DNA from: Odontocerum albicorne
Lineage: Eukaryota > Arthropoda > Insecta > Trichoptera > Odontoceridae
Length of the DNA: 64,000 nt
Direction: 5' to 3'
Assembly (NCBI GenBank): GCA_949825065.1
Contig: OX463839.1
Span: 24,686,212 to 24,750,211 of the forward strand
Under the pieces are notes generated by a model. It was not told where the DNA came from. It saw only the letters and a program-made list of their open reading frames with translations, and ran no database searches. Positions 11,049 through 22,850 of the stretch are shown here, in pieces. Both the position numbers and the translations under genes were made by a program. Numbering within the stretch: position 1 is the stretch's first letter; every line of letters begins with the position of its first letter.

Positions 11049-11541
11049 ATCATCTACAAAAGCTTCTAGTTCGGATAGGCATATGAATCATCGTGAAATT
11101 AAATATTTATTTGCAATAAGCAATAAAACGAGCTTAAAAAATAAAATGAATTCTTATCAATTATTATTAATAATTACAAAACGATAGCGCAATAAAAAAA
11201 CCATAAAAATATAATCGGAGTTAAGTGTTCAAAATTACTCATCAGGTCGTTTGTCATGTTTACTATTGGCGGCCGCAAAACCTTGACTCAATATGAAACG
11301 TAGAAAAAAAAGACAAGTGATAGCAAACGTCCAAGGCTGTTGCAATCCATCATTTGCTTTATTGAAGCTGGTGGTGCCGATGTGACTGAGTCCGCTGTCT
11401 CAAATTAAAAGACAGTATGTTACACTTTTAATTTTTTGTTCTCTCTTGTATCGTAGATGTTCATTTTTTCTGTCTTATTTTCGATGTACGGAGGAAATTT
11501 TATGAAATAAAGAACTACGAAAATTTTAAAATATGCTCAAT
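11049..11541. other. AT-rich stretch, nothing recognised
   Basis: No gene or family recognised; a slightly GC-richer patch lies at 11260-11410. Confidence 0.4.
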
Positions 11542-11645
11542 CATAATCGGTTCTCTATCATATATCCACACTGGTAACATAATCGGTTCTCTATCATATA
11601 TCCACACTGGTAACATAATCGGTTCTCTATATCCACACTGGCAAC
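11542..11645. repeat. Tandem triplication, 36-bp unit
   Basis: Three units starting at 11542, 11578 and 11614, each beginning cataatcggttctctat. The first two are identical; the third has lost six bases (catata). Confidence 0.92.
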
Positions 11646-12369
11646 ATTTCAGTTTAAATGCAAATATCTGCAGACCTCAATAAAAACACAATAAGAGTAT
11701 TTTTATAACCAGGTGTTTTAGTGATTATATCTATCAATACTTCCAGCATAATATGCAGTAAATCATATTATCAATGTATATGATATATTATAATAAACTG
11801 CAAACACTTTATAAGCTTTGTTTAAATGTCAAAATAGTTTTTTAATAGTATATTGTCTATTTATCTACGAAAAACATATCATCTTTGCTTTCTTTGTAGT
11901 AATTTAAGTTTTCCATTTATAGGTTGTAATTTTTATGCAATAATTTGTCATTTCAGATTCGTAGGACTCGAGTATAGCAGACTTGTTATAATATGTTTAA
12001 ATTCAGTATTTCGTGAAGTATTTTTTTATAATTTTAGTTTAAAAGAACTAATGTTTATATATGACATTCTTAACTACCATAAACTAAAATATTTATAAGT
12101 ATTAAACGAATGTATTTATGATTATGTATGAATGTATAATTATGTATGAAAACATCGTCGAGCAAAGAGATCAAGTACAACAACAACATATTCTTGAAAA
12201 AGATATTCCTTAAGGAGTTTATATCTCCTTCAAAAAATATTTGATTCAATATCCATATTATTCACGGAAATTCATAAAAGCGCTCTCCTGCCGTTGCTTA
12301 AAATAAATTAATATGGTTTTGGTTTCCGCGATGGCATTGAGTTTTTTTATTCGAACTAGTGCTTAGGAC
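11646..12369. other. AT-rich stretch, nothing recognised
   Basis: The 81-codon frame at 11853-12098 has an AT-driven composition and no motif; I do not consider it a gene. Confidence 0.4.
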
Positions 12370-12502
12370 ATTTTGAAGAATGTGGCCGAGAAATCACGTA
12401 GCCTTCAGCCTCATTAATCGAGCCTCCGGTTTAAAAACCAACCAGAGTAGGCTCAGGACTCGCAGTTCGTCATCATAAGTGTTGAAAATAGTACAGCAGT
12501 CA
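12370..12502 (-). mobile_element. SINE-2 body, 3' part
   Basis: Reverse-strand match to the SINE-2 body: cctcattaatcgagcctcc, ggctcaggactcgcagttcg and gtgttgaaaatagtac appear in the order expected for a minus-strand copy. The tRNA-like head is missing; a different SINE (SINE-3) abuts it. Confidence 0.65.
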
Positions 12503-12850
12503 GCGGCCGTAGTCTAATGGTTAGCATTCACACTAAACAAATAGCTTTATGCATCGCATTTTGTTTTTAATAGTAATATAAATTCTTATATTGCTATTAA
12601 AAACAAAACAATAAACGCGATATATAAAACTCTGCCTCATGAAAGGCCGCAGCAGATTAAAACTGCCGATCGTCATGAAAATTTAATATCCTTGCCATCG
12701 GCATTAAGGGTTTGATTTATCAAGACTGTGTGCTTACCAAAGTGCAACAGCTTGCACACAATAAACTAATACAAACACAGGCGTCTTCTTTCTACAAGAC
12801 GCTTAACACGCATGCTCAATCACGAGGGAAAGCTTATCACAACTCGTGAA
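12503..12850 (+). mobile_element. SINE-3 copy
   Basis: tRNA-headed element starting gcggccgtagtctaatggtt (A-box-like). It shares several blocks with the minus-strand copy at 50045-50432: tatataaaactctg, aaactgccgatcgtcat, gtgcaacagcttgcacacaa and the aaacacagg/aacactcgcac region. Here the B-box region seems to be replaced by an imperfect hairpin of ttttaatag / ctattaaaa. Confidence 0.65.
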
Positions 12851-13087
12851 AAGGCAGCAACACTTGCACACGTCTAGCGCGCATTAATTTATTAGTGAAA
12901 ATCATACAAAAAAATGTATTCTCAAAACTTTAAATTTTTTTGCCCCTTATAAATTGTTGATTACTGTATTTTAAGTTAAGACAGCTGCACTGGTATGGCA
13001 AGTTTCTTCTTTTTCTCTCTTTCCGCGCCCAATAGAAAACGTCTTAGCGTTGATGAATGTGCATTTATCATACAGCGAGCTAAACTA
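12851..13087. other. Unassigned spacer
   Basis: Nothing recognised between SINE-3 and mariner element 2. Confidence 0.4.
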
Positions 13088-14373
13088 TTGGGTTGATGCA
13101 AAAGTAATGATCATTTTTTACATATACAATTAAACATTTTTTTTTTAGATTTGTAATATTTATTTAATCAATTATATAATTTCCATCAGTTCTTATAACC
13201 TTCTCCCATCTTTCTATCAACTTATTAATACCATTAGTGTAAAATTCCGTGGATTTTGATGCGAAAAATGTAGTAAGGGATGTTTTTACCTGCTCTATTG
13301 TATCAAATTTTTTATCATTTAAAATTTTTTGCAGTGATCGTAATAAATGAAAATCGGAAGGAGCAAGATCTGGACAATACGGTGGATGCTTGATAACATC
13401 CCAATTCAACTCATTTAGCTTGTATTGGGTCATCAAACCCACATGTGGTCGCGCGTTGTCGGGATGAAACACTACCCCTTTTCCGTTTACCAATTCTGGT
13501 CTATCCTTTTGAAGGGCGATGTTCAATTTGGATAATTGCTGACAATATCGTTCTGTTGTAATTGTCTGATTGCGTTCCAAGAGTTCAAAATACACAATAC
13601 CCTTACAATTCCACTAAACACAAAGCATTACTTTTTTTGATGGATTTTGGCCTTCGAAGTTGTTAATGGGGCTTGTCCAGGTATAGCCCAATGTCTTTTT
13701 CTTGTCACGTTGTTGTACACGACCCATTTCTCATCTCCTGTTACCAAACGATGCAAAAAAGGTTCATGTTTTTGTCTCGCACTCAAAGCAAAGCACGTTG
13801 AAACATGATCCAATAAATTGGCAGCCGACAATTGATGAGGTATCCAAACGTTGTACCGGGAAACCATCCCCATTCGCTTCAAATGTCTTAATACGGTTGT
13901 TTGGTTGACTCCCATCATTGACGCGATCTCCCTGGTGGTTAGACGTGGATTTGTGTCAATTATGACTTTTAACTTGTTGTCATCAGACTTCAATGGCCGC
14001 CCGGTACGTGGTTTATCAAATAGTGAAAAATCCTCAGATCGGAATTTTGTAAACCATCTTCGTACCTGTCGAACTTTGATGACATCTGCTCCATACACGT
14101 CGCAAATGTTTTTGGTTGCCACACTCGCGGTATTGTCTTTACGGAATTCATAAAGTAAACAATGACGTAAATGCACTTTATCGACCGACATTTTGAAAAA
14201 ATACGAGGGCTTTTCACTGTACTCTGGCCAGGCCAAAACTGAATAGAAAGTAGAGGGAAAGCATCCTTTATACAATGGAATCATTTAAAAGAAGATACTA
14301 TTCATCATTTCTTACCTGGGATTTTTTTTACCTGGGATCATAAAAAACGATCAAAACTTTTGCATCAACCCAA
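13088..14373 (-). mobile_element. mariner element 2, full length with TIRs
   Basis: A 1286-bp mariner element. The end at 13088 reads ttgggttgatgcaaaagtaa and the other, read inward, ttgggttgatgcaaaagttt; the inverted repeats agree for ~18 bases and continue imperfectly. TA flanks both sides (13086-13087 and 14374-14375). The transposase is on the minus strand. Beside the inner edge of the right TIR, a short duplication (tttacctgggat, ~14310-14340) lies outside the gene. Confidence 0.92.
13164..14191 (-). pseudogene. mariner transposase, frameshift plus stop
   Basis: Mariner transposase of a different lineage from element 1. The likely start is the Met at 14189-14191 (MSVDKVHLRHCLLYEF), since the upstream extension looks untranslated. 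An N-terminal HTH region with a GRP linker (RTGRP) and an ATGGGVNQTT-type second HTH (MMGVNQTTVLRHL) is followed by TGDEKWVVY, then HPDNARPH and YCPDLAPSDFHLL. The spacing from the second to the third Asp is 34 residues, so all D34D residues are kept. It is broken in the middle: a run of seven A's on the coding strand (13632-13638) looks one base short, shifting the frame after KIHQKK, and a TAG at 13614-13616 occupies a position that is usually Trp. The rest to the C-terminus (13164-13595) is open. Confidence 0.92.
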
Positions 14374-14904
14374 TACTTATGACTGCAAAATTTCCATTCA
14401 GATCGGTGCTATTGGATGAAGACGTTAGATGGTCATTTTTTTATACGTATGCTCAATCATTCGTATTAATATTTATTTATTAGAAAAATGTAAATGTTTC
14501 TATGAAAACGTATACGTGATCGACTATATTTAAGGTCAATTAACTTGAATTAATAAGAATCCAAATTGTATATGATTGAATCAAGCTATTGGCTTCTTCA
14601 AAATATGAATAACTGAAAACAATCAACAAATTTGCTTGAAATGGATAAATTAATGTCTGGTTGTAACTCTGTAGAGCTATATTTTATTTAAATTTCTGTT
14701 TTCTTTGAAATTCAATCAAATCACTTTTTTAGCTTCCATGAGTCTTCTTAGTATTATATAAGAGACAGAAAAAGTGAATTAAAAAAAACACAAAGTAAAT
14801 GGTCGAAGTCAATAAATTTATACTTGCTCGTCAAATAAAACTTATATATAGTAACTTCAATTTAAAGTATTGTATAACTTGAATATATTATATTATATAT
14901 TACA
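14374..14904. other. AT-rich stretch, nothing recognised
   Basis: No gene or repeat family recognised. Confidence 0.45.
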
Positions 14905-15200
14905 ACCTCCGTGGCCTGGTTCGTAAGACTCTTGATTTCCAGCCGGAGGTTTCGGGTTCTATTCCCAATGGTATAAAAAAAAAGGATACCAGTTAGATAA
15001 ATTAGTTCGTCTTGTCACAATGCTTTACGAGTATTGTTTCCTCTATAGGTAATATTTCCAGCACGTACGACGAACGAACTGTTCCAGGCTCACTCCAGTG
15101 GTTCTAAGCTCGAAAGCTCGATTAATGGAGCCAAAACAGTGGTATCTCCCGGTCACGCTCTTTAATATGTTGACATCACCAATTTGGATGTTGAGGATCA
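14905..15200 (+). mobile_element. SINE-2 copy
   Basis: tRNA-like head (A box tggcctggttcgt, B box gggttctattccc) like that of SINE-1, then a different body: tactccagtggttctaag, tcgattaatggagcc, atctcccggtcacgctcttt, aatttggatgttgaggatca. This second body type defines SINE-2. Confidence 0.8.
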
Positions 15201-16748
15201 CCACACGAATGAAAGTATGTATATAATTGTTTTTTTTCTAAAGTAAGAAATAAATTGAATTTAAAGACAAGATGATGATAATTTCGTAGATCAACTATCA
15301 ATAATTTTTCGACCAACTATCAAGGACAAGTCATATTATAAAAAACTTAAAAGTTGCCGTGTCGTTTTTTCCCATGTCTGTAATTGAAACTTAACAATTC
15401 TAAATTCAAAGAGTTGAAAACTCGATCGCTCCTTTGAGCACTTTCTCTCAAGCACTCCTTGAAAGTTCAAAAGTTAGATGGCTAACACGTATATAGGTAT
15501 ATAATAATTAACATAAAATTATACGTTAAAGAATTTTTATTTTCAGAAAGAAAATATTTGGACTAGATGAAAATGGTTTGTTAATTTTATATTATTATAT
15601 TTTTCTGTAATAGATTTATTTCTTATTTTTTCTGTTACTTATTTCTGTAATATGGAAAAGACAGTAGGTTGACAAATAAGTAGATGGCAATATACAGTAA
15701 AGTGAGGCTTTGTAAAATATGTAATAAACTGTAATTACTTGAAACTAGAGCTGATACCAAAGGCACTCTTGAAAACATCAAAAACAAAAGTAAAACACTC
15801 AGAGACAGAATAGGAAATCCAGAAATATGAAGAATATGTAAAACCGAAGACATAATATAAATAGGGAAAGCAGAGAAGACTTTACAGGGGGAATCACATT
15901 CAAAGAATGGATAAGACCCTCGTTCTCCGTATAATTTTTAAATGGTATTCCATAGGAAGCCACCTAGGTAAAACCCCAAAGAAATGAAGGTATTACTGGC
16001 AATACACATCGCAGGAATAATGCAGAAAAAAATAGATCACGAATCTACATTAAGAAGATAATTTGGAATGATGAAAAAAACTAATAAAACCAAATCCAAG
16101 CCACGGCCACGTGCAGTTCAGAGGTGTAGTAAATTTGTACATCTGAGATCCATGAAAATAATGCCACTCGAAAATGGCGGGCACTTCTTCAAATAAAGGA
16201 TTTCACAGTCGTTTTTCAACTGAGAGAAACATAATATTGAAACATAAATTTAATCACAAGTATTCAAAAGAAATTGACCTCTATTACTCATTAAGCCTTG
16301 ATCAAAATTACCAATTTTAGTTAAATACCCCCTTCATTCTCCTATAAACTAAGTATTTACCATCTTGATATGTCGAAATGGCAAGTAATGTGAAATCGAA
16401 GAATATTTGTACATACGCATAATAATGTGATATATCGCGCACATAAAGAGAATATTAATTATTATGGCATTTAGACAAAGCGTTTGCGAGCGTCACGCGT
16501 GAAACGGATAGATAATGCTTCTCTCTGGACAATGTCCTGTCATATGGGCGATGCCAGACGTTTATTGGACTATTACAATTTATATTTCACGATAATAACT
16601 ATTCGTGCCCGATTTATAGTTCAATAACAACATGAACGTTAAAAAAAATATTCTCTATATTTTTATCCAACCTTTTTTGTGTAATACACACTTTTGTCTA
16701 CTTTGACTTAATTTCACGTTGTCTATCTACATTACTGAAAACCTTTCA
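15201..16748. other. Unassigned; possible old retroelement frame
   Basis: Purine-rich stretch 15640-16090 has runs resembling a decayed coding region on the plus strand, but I could not match it to a family. The rest is anonymous AT-rich DNA. Confidence 0.3.
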
Positions 16749-17045
16749 CGACCTCCATGACCTAGTTGGTTTCGAGTTCGAATCCCGATGATATCCGATA
16801 AAAGGGTTCCAATTTGGTAAAAATACTCGCACCCACTAGACGTGTGCGAGTGATGTTGTCTCTTCGCGTAAGCTAGTATTGCTAACACGTGTGCTTATTA
16901 AACACGAGTTTTGTGCCTCCTGTTAGGAATCTTTAATATGAAGGTTCGATTAATTGGACCGAAGACAATGCTGTATTCTGGCCATGCCCGTTAATATGTC
17001 TGCAAATCGGATATGTTGAAGGGTATCTTACGACTAAATCAATTA
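16749..17045 (+). mobile_element. SINE-2 copy
   Basis: Head gacctccatgacctagttgg, with the part between A and B boxes deleted (the B-box-like gagttcgaatcccg follows at once). The SINE-2 body then carries its landmarks: gtgtgcgagtgatgttgtct, gaaggttcgattaattggac, cgaagacaatg, and the 3' end atatgttgaagggtatc. Confidence 0.78.
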
Positions 17046-17532
17046 TGAATGATTGATTTCTTCAATGTTGCGGAATATTCAAGATTAAAATTTATTTAAA
17101 ACCAAATATTAAAAATATTTTGATTGCCATAAAAAAATACATGAATAGTGTGTTTTCAAAATTGTATGTTTCTAAACTTTTAATGTTGTCATTAAAAAAA
17201 TCTTAAGCAAAAAAAAACTTTAATTCACCAAACTTGCCAATGAATTACAAAATAAATACAATACGTTTTAAACCAATTTAGCTTGAATAATTGTGCAACA
17301 TGCCGTGAATTGAATTGCGCCACCAAGTAATTGACAAATACCAATAATAGACAAAATATAATGAATGCAGTTGTAACGAAAAATATAAATCAGTGAATAT
17401 AATATAGATACCATTAAAATACGACTCAAAATATGTCTGCTTGTATTGACTTAAAACATGAAGTATTTTTAATCTTGTGCGAATGACTACATTTAAAATA
17501 AGTTTAAAGAGTGGTAACTACATTTAAAGTTG
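17046..17532. other. AT-rich stretch, nothing recognised
   Basis: No feature seen. Confidence 0.4.
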
Positions 17533-17818
17533 TATTGTATTACACTTATGGGTTTAATGCCATACGGAAATATTTCCTAACCAACAGGAAAGATTTTGAA
17601 GAGGCTTTAAGTAAAAACAAGATTTTAACACCTTTTAAAATAAAAAGGGTTTCAACGGGAATTGAACATGTAACCCCAGTTTAGACGGGGGCGAAGGTTA
17701 GTACAGGAAAATATATCATAAAACCCCTTCTTTAAAACATTCGGGTACCAGCGGATATAGAACTCGCAACCTCCAAGCTGAAAGACAGGTGTCTTATCAA
17801 CTAGGCCACGGAGGTCAT
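17533..17818 (-). mobile_element. SINE-1 with a doubled head
   Basis: Minus-strand SINE-1. Read from its 3' end, the plus strand shows gtattgtattacactt, gaaatatttcctaaccaac and aaaagggtttcaacgggaat. Two head-like segments follow: a degraded one with gttcaattcc-type sequence at ~17655-17700 and a better one ending ctaggccacggaggtc at 17800-17816. The element appears to have gained a second tRNA-like head or captured another SINE. Confidence 0.7.
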
Positions 17819-18514
17819 TTTTACTAAATATTCATAAAAAATAACATGATAATAAGCATAATGGTCAAGAAGAACACACGAGATCAATTATTATTACAAG
17901 ATACTGTGTAAATAATGAAATATAATGTAAAATATTAAAAAAATTGCTCGTGTTACATAACTTGATTTGATGTATTTGTGTACTCTTGTAATTCATATTA
18001 AAGTGCTTAGTCATTTCACCATAATATCCTCATGAGATCATGTAACCAATGTAACCCTAACGCGTTACCTTCACCTGTTGAGACCTGTTATGATATTTAT
18101 AGGCTTAATCTTAATACATGTATTCAAATTTTATTTATAGTAATATTACATTGTTGATTGCTTTATCATGGACGATCGTCTCTATCTAAAATGGTTAAGC
18201 TACAATGCAAATAAACATATTTTCAACACAATGAGATAAAAAAGGACGCCATATCAAAGACTTAATTTAACTTATTCACTCTATTCAATCAGTTTTTTCA
18301 TCTTGTTGTTAGATATCGTTCTATCGGTAAAAAATGATATTTTTACCTGGAAACTTAATTGCAATGAACAGTTTATTTATTACACATTTGTTATGTAATA
18401 TATACCGAATCAATTATGTCAATAAATGATTATTCATCTCGTTCTAACCGTGTGAAAGTAAGATAAAATGAAAACAGCTTTTACATAAAACATATACGTA
18501 TTGAACTAAATGGA
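17819..18514. other. AT-rich stretch, nothing recognised
   Basis: No feature seen. Confidence 0.4.
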
Positions 18515-18645
18515 TGTCTCCTTGTCATACTTGGTAAGTTGTAGGTCTTCAACCCGGAAGTATCAAGTTTGATTCTTGATGGTACAAAAGAATAGAAAGA
18601 AGGTACCAGTCTAGTTAAAGAATTTGTTTGGTAATAATATTTGAC
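18515..18645 (+). mobile_element. SINE head, partial
   Basis: Degraded head (catacttggtaagttg; B-box-like agtttgattcttg) followed by aggtaccagtctagtt, then broken off just upstream of the next SINE. Confidence 0.6.
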
Positions 18646-18647
18646 GA

Positions 18648-18856
18648 CCTCTGTGGCCTAGTTGCAAAGACACCTATTTCCCAGCCCGGAGGGTGCGGGT
18701 TCAAATCACGCTGGAACCCAGATTTTAAAAAAAGGGTTCTAGTCTGGTTTTCACTTAAGGTCTCTTTCATATATTTCTAGTTGGTTGGAAGAGATTGCCA
18801 CATGACAATAAATTCGCCAGGTTGTACTGTATGTAATGAAAGTGTAATACAATACT
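18648..18856 (+). mobile_element. SINE-1 copy, well preserved
   Basis: Full SINE-1: A box tggcctagttgcaa, B box gggttcaaatcac, gggttctagtctggttttca, cttaaggtctctttc, ggttggaagagattgcca, caataaattcgccaggttg, and the 3' tail gaaagtgtaatacaatac. It runs directly into a SINE-2 body. Confidence 0.88.
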
Positions 18857-19075
18857 CGCATGCACTGGACGTGTGCAAGTATTGTTACATGTCCACGTGC
18901 GGTACTATTTTCAACACGTGCAATGGCGAAATCTGAGTTACTTACCTACTCCAGTGGTTCTTAACCCTAAGGTTTGATTACTGGGGTCGAATACAATATT
19001 ATCACTAGACCACGGTCTTCAGCACATTCGCATTATCAATTTGAATATGTCTAGGGGTACCATACTAGTGAAAAA
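18857..19075 (+). mobile_element. SINE-2 body joined to a SINE-1
   Basis: Begins actcgcatgcactggacgtg and carries SINE-2 landmarks in order: gtgcggtactattttcaaca, ctactccagtggttctta, aggtttgattactggggtc, cacattcgcattatcaattt, and the end gaatatgtctaggggtacca. No head lies between it and the preceding SINE-1. Confidence 0.8.
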
Positions 19076-20435
19076 ATCAATATTTTAATATGTTTAATGA
19101 AAATTTAAAAATATATCCATACAATGAAAGAAAATCTGAAAGCAAAATATAAAGAAAACTAAAATAATAATCTTGAAACAATATACAGCGAATTGGAAAC
19201 AAATAAGATAAACGAGTATTTTTAAAGGTAGAAAGAATACTCGTATCTACTCGTAGATCTAATCTGAGTTTTACATCGTTTTCCAGAGGCTTTCTGATTT
19301 GAGTGATTGATGGCTCAAATGAACATATAAAAACGTTTCGTCAAGACGATAGCGAAATAAATCGTGAGAAATATATCAAGTGAGAAAGGTAATTTACGTT
19401 TTTCTACATTTACGTGTAAGTTTCATCCATGTTTATTTTGTACGGCAGTGTATTATTTTGTACGGCAGCGTGTTATTGAAATACGCTTCCACACAATTTG
19501 GAAGTCAAATGCAGACAAAGGAAACAAAACAGAGATATGGCCATCGAGATTTGATCAATTGAATTCAGCATATCGCTGTTGGATGCGGACTATTCAAATA
19601 TATCTGAGATAAGTCAAAGGAAATATATCATTCACTGTCACTTGCATGCGAGACTTGATCGAGTTTGAGAACAGGGTGGGCGTAAAACTGAAAGCTAATA
19701 CATAACTGTGTATCAGAAAATAACATATCATTTTTATTTCTTAGTTATAAGACAAGAAGTTGAGTTTTCTGTATATGTTATGTACTTGAAATGTATCAAA
19801 AGAAATAGTCCTTGATATCCTTGGAGGAAATTTTAACTTAACAAAATATTTTCCTGTTTTTATAATATATTTGAAGATAACTTATTTATCTTCGAAGAAT
19901 ATTTAGTATCATGGTACTTAAAAAGGCTTGAATTATAAATGTTTTTGATATTTTCCCATCAGAACGAATATTTTTAGTAAACTTAAAAAAAGAAATTTAT
20001 TTTTTATGAATTTCAAAATGTAATTTCAAAACAATAATTAGTAGCAAATAAAAAACTAATTCAAGTTTTAACTTTATAAAGCTTTCGAATATGAATTCAA
20101 ACTACAATACTTTTAATAGTAACATTTTTTTTTAAATATGATGTTGATACGTAAAAATAAATAAGTACAGGTATACTTGAAAATATATACCGTTATATTT
20201 AACAAAAATAAATTGAGGTAAAAAAAGGAGTGAATAAAAAAATTATAGTACTTCTCTCCACTCCATAATTCATTTCAACTTACATAATTTCTATTAAAAT
20301 TTCGGTAATAGGTTATTCAAAAATATCCAGACATGAGTTTTTAATAATATATTTATAACGTGGTTAATCCGAGACAAGAAAAAAATCCAACAGTTTATGG
20401 AAACAACATAAACTAATTTTGAAACCATAAAATAA
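19076..20435. other. AT-rich stretch, nothing recognised
   Basis: Two TACTCGTA octamers at 19238 and 19248. The frame at 19364-19612 has mixed composition but no recognisable domain; I do not call it. Confidence 0.4.
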
Positions 20436-20516
20436 AAAATATGTTATCAGCCTGCTTTTCAAGTAAATATGGTGAAAATATGTTATCAGCTTGCTTTTCA
20501 AGTAAATATGATGAAA
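20436..20516. repeat. Tandem duplication, 39-bp unit
   Basis: Two units beginning aaaatatgttatcagc at 20436 and 20475, differing at two or three bases. Confidence 0.9.
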
Positions 20517-20689
20517 AACACTGAAAAAGGAACAAAAATAACACGCTTTTCTACTTATCGCTAAAACAACCGAATGTCCCAGTCATTATTGATATTTTTA
20601 ACGAAACTTGGGTACACAACACCCTCGTCACGGAATTATTTTTTTCCAATAAAAACAACTGGAAAGTGGGACGAAATAGAAAACAATTT

Positions 20690-20960
20690 TTACTCAACCT
20701 GTAGGGACGTGCCCTGTAGGGGTGGTTGGGGGCGAAGGATCGAAACAGGTGAGCTGTCGTGTTGCCAAGTGTTTTCTACCTCCCACCCCTCCTGGATGTG
20801 CAAGGGATGAAGAGAATGAAGAGTACAAGCGTGAAGAAAGATTGAGGAGACAAATAGTAGGCGTGACTCTAAGCCAGACTTGATGTATTGCCTGCAGATA
20901 ATAAAAAGGAGAGCAAGAAATCAGACAAATACACATTAAACTATATTTATGTCTCAATCT
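20690..20960. other. GC-richer island of unknown origin
   Basis: A compositionally distinct patch (ggggtggttgggggcgaagg, cccacccctcctggatgtg) in AT-rich DNA. Both strands have short open frames here but neither translation is recognisable. Its composition suggests a fragment of a transposed element. Confidence 0.4.
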
Positions 20961-21352
20961 GATGTCGTTTACTTTTGTTTTCCAAGTATATCGTTGGTGG
21001 AAATTTAATATCGTTCACGGATGCTTCCGGGTAAAGTAATCACATTTAATACCATCTATTGAAAGGAGATGAAATCTGAGATTTTTCACAAAAACGGAGG
21101 AAATTTCCTTTGCCCAAAATCGTATATATATAAAGAGGTATTAATATCACACCAAATATATAAATTTGTCTATACAGTCGATAAAATGTGAAAAAGAAAA
21201 TTTAAGGAGGAAATAATCGATTTTTTTTTTCAGAAATAACAACGGTACACTTCTTGTTTTTTTATAATATAACAATATTATTTTTGATAATTAAGCGTCT
21301 AAAGATGTTCCGAACGAATTCAATCGTATTCATAGTTCTCAAAATTCCATAT

Positions 21353-21480
21353 AAATTTTGAATACAGTTGCATATTTAATATAAGATGTTTCTCAAATTT
21401 TGAGTACAGTTGCATATTTAATCTAAGATGTTTCTCAAATTTTGAGTACAGTTGCACATTTAACATAAGATGTTTCTCAA
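21353..21480. repeat. Tandem triplication, 42-bp unit
   Basis: Three units with an aaattttga start at 21353, 21395 and 21437, each containing acagttgca and agatgtttctcaa. Units differ at a few bases. Confidence 0.92.
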
Positions 21481-22737
21481 AAATTAATATTTGTCAAATA
21501 ATTCTCATGAATCACTGATATGACTTTCGGTTAAGTCCCCCCGTCTCTCCCCCGCAACATTTTATCACTAAAAATAGTATATGTTGTGAGAAGAAAGGAA
21601 TAAATATCATTACATATATATTTAGTGATATCAATTTATTTTTTTCTACTTATAATTTAATACGAGTGCATCATCAAATTTCGGTATAAATAGTTAAAAA
21701 AGTGTTTTATTAAAATATTCAGCCAAATTCGAACGAATAAAATAATATTTATTTGAACAAAAATAAAATATTCATATGTCTCGTCATGTTGATCAACACA
21801 AAGTGCTTTTTTTAAAATTCAGCTCAACAAGTTGAATTAATTTGAATCCTAAGGATGTGGATTCGAATCAACGATTTTTGGTTTCTAATATCAAAATACT
21901 GAAAACGCAACAAGAGACATGACAATAAAATTAAAACAATAATAATTCAGAACTGCATAAATCATGTTTATGAATAAAACATCACACATAAAAATAAATC
22001 CTTTTTTTTTTAATTTGAACAATAATGAAACAAAATCATGAACTGTATGTGCCTGCAATTATTTCATTATTTTGCTCTGTTGCGTCAGGGGTTTCCCCCG
22101 AGGGTTCGAGAGCAGACGACAGCCCGCACACACGAGAGCTGTGAAAAGGGTGGTAAAAACAGATGATAATGAAATAAAACTCGAACAATTTAATTGGCTG
22201 CGCCATTTTACAGTCACGGTTCAATAAGCTTGCTTGAGGGTAGTCATTATTACCGTATTGAAAGGCTGTTTTTGTTTGCAAGAATAATTGGAAACCACTT
22301 TGCCACATTGCAAGTGTGTTTAATAAGATATCCGGGTTTGCTTTAACGATTCAAATATTTAAGTACTTATTTTATAACTTTGAATTGATATTTTTGGTGA
22401 ATTCGATATGGATACTCGTAAATTTGTTAAAGCAAGTAATCACATATAATATTTTCAACGTGTGTTTTTTCACTTTTATTAACTTTTGCTATTTTGTTCA
22501 TGTCTTTTTTTATATTTTCAGGTAAATAATGAGTTTGATTTTCGTCATATATGATACAACTTGGTAAACTGATTAATATTTGGAAATTTCAACTAACTAA
22601 GAAATTAGTCAAAAGATCTAAATGTGAAAACGTGAGTCATAGTTCATCTTCTTTACCCCCGGGTGGGATTTAACAGATTCAGCCCAAAGTGGCAAAGATC
22701 GTTATTTTGTTTGGGTCGATTCTTTTGATTTTTCAAT
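21481..22737. other. AT-rich stretch, nothing recognised
   Basis: A GC-richer patch at 22075-22140 lies in an unconvincing minus-strand frame (22036-22308). No family assigned. Confidence 0.4.
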
Positions 22738-22850
22738 TTTATTTTGGGTAAACGTCTTTATGCGTTTCTTCTTTTTATTTTGGGTAAACGTCTTTAAGCG
22801 ATCCTTCTTTTTTATTTTGGGTAAACGTCTTTAAGCGTCCCTTCTTTTTC
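22738..22850. repeat. Tandem triplication, 36-37-bp unit
   Basis: Three units beginning attttgggtaaacgtcttta at 22741, 22777 and 22814; the last parts of the units differ (tgcgtttc, agcgatcc, agcgtccc). Confidence 0.92.
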
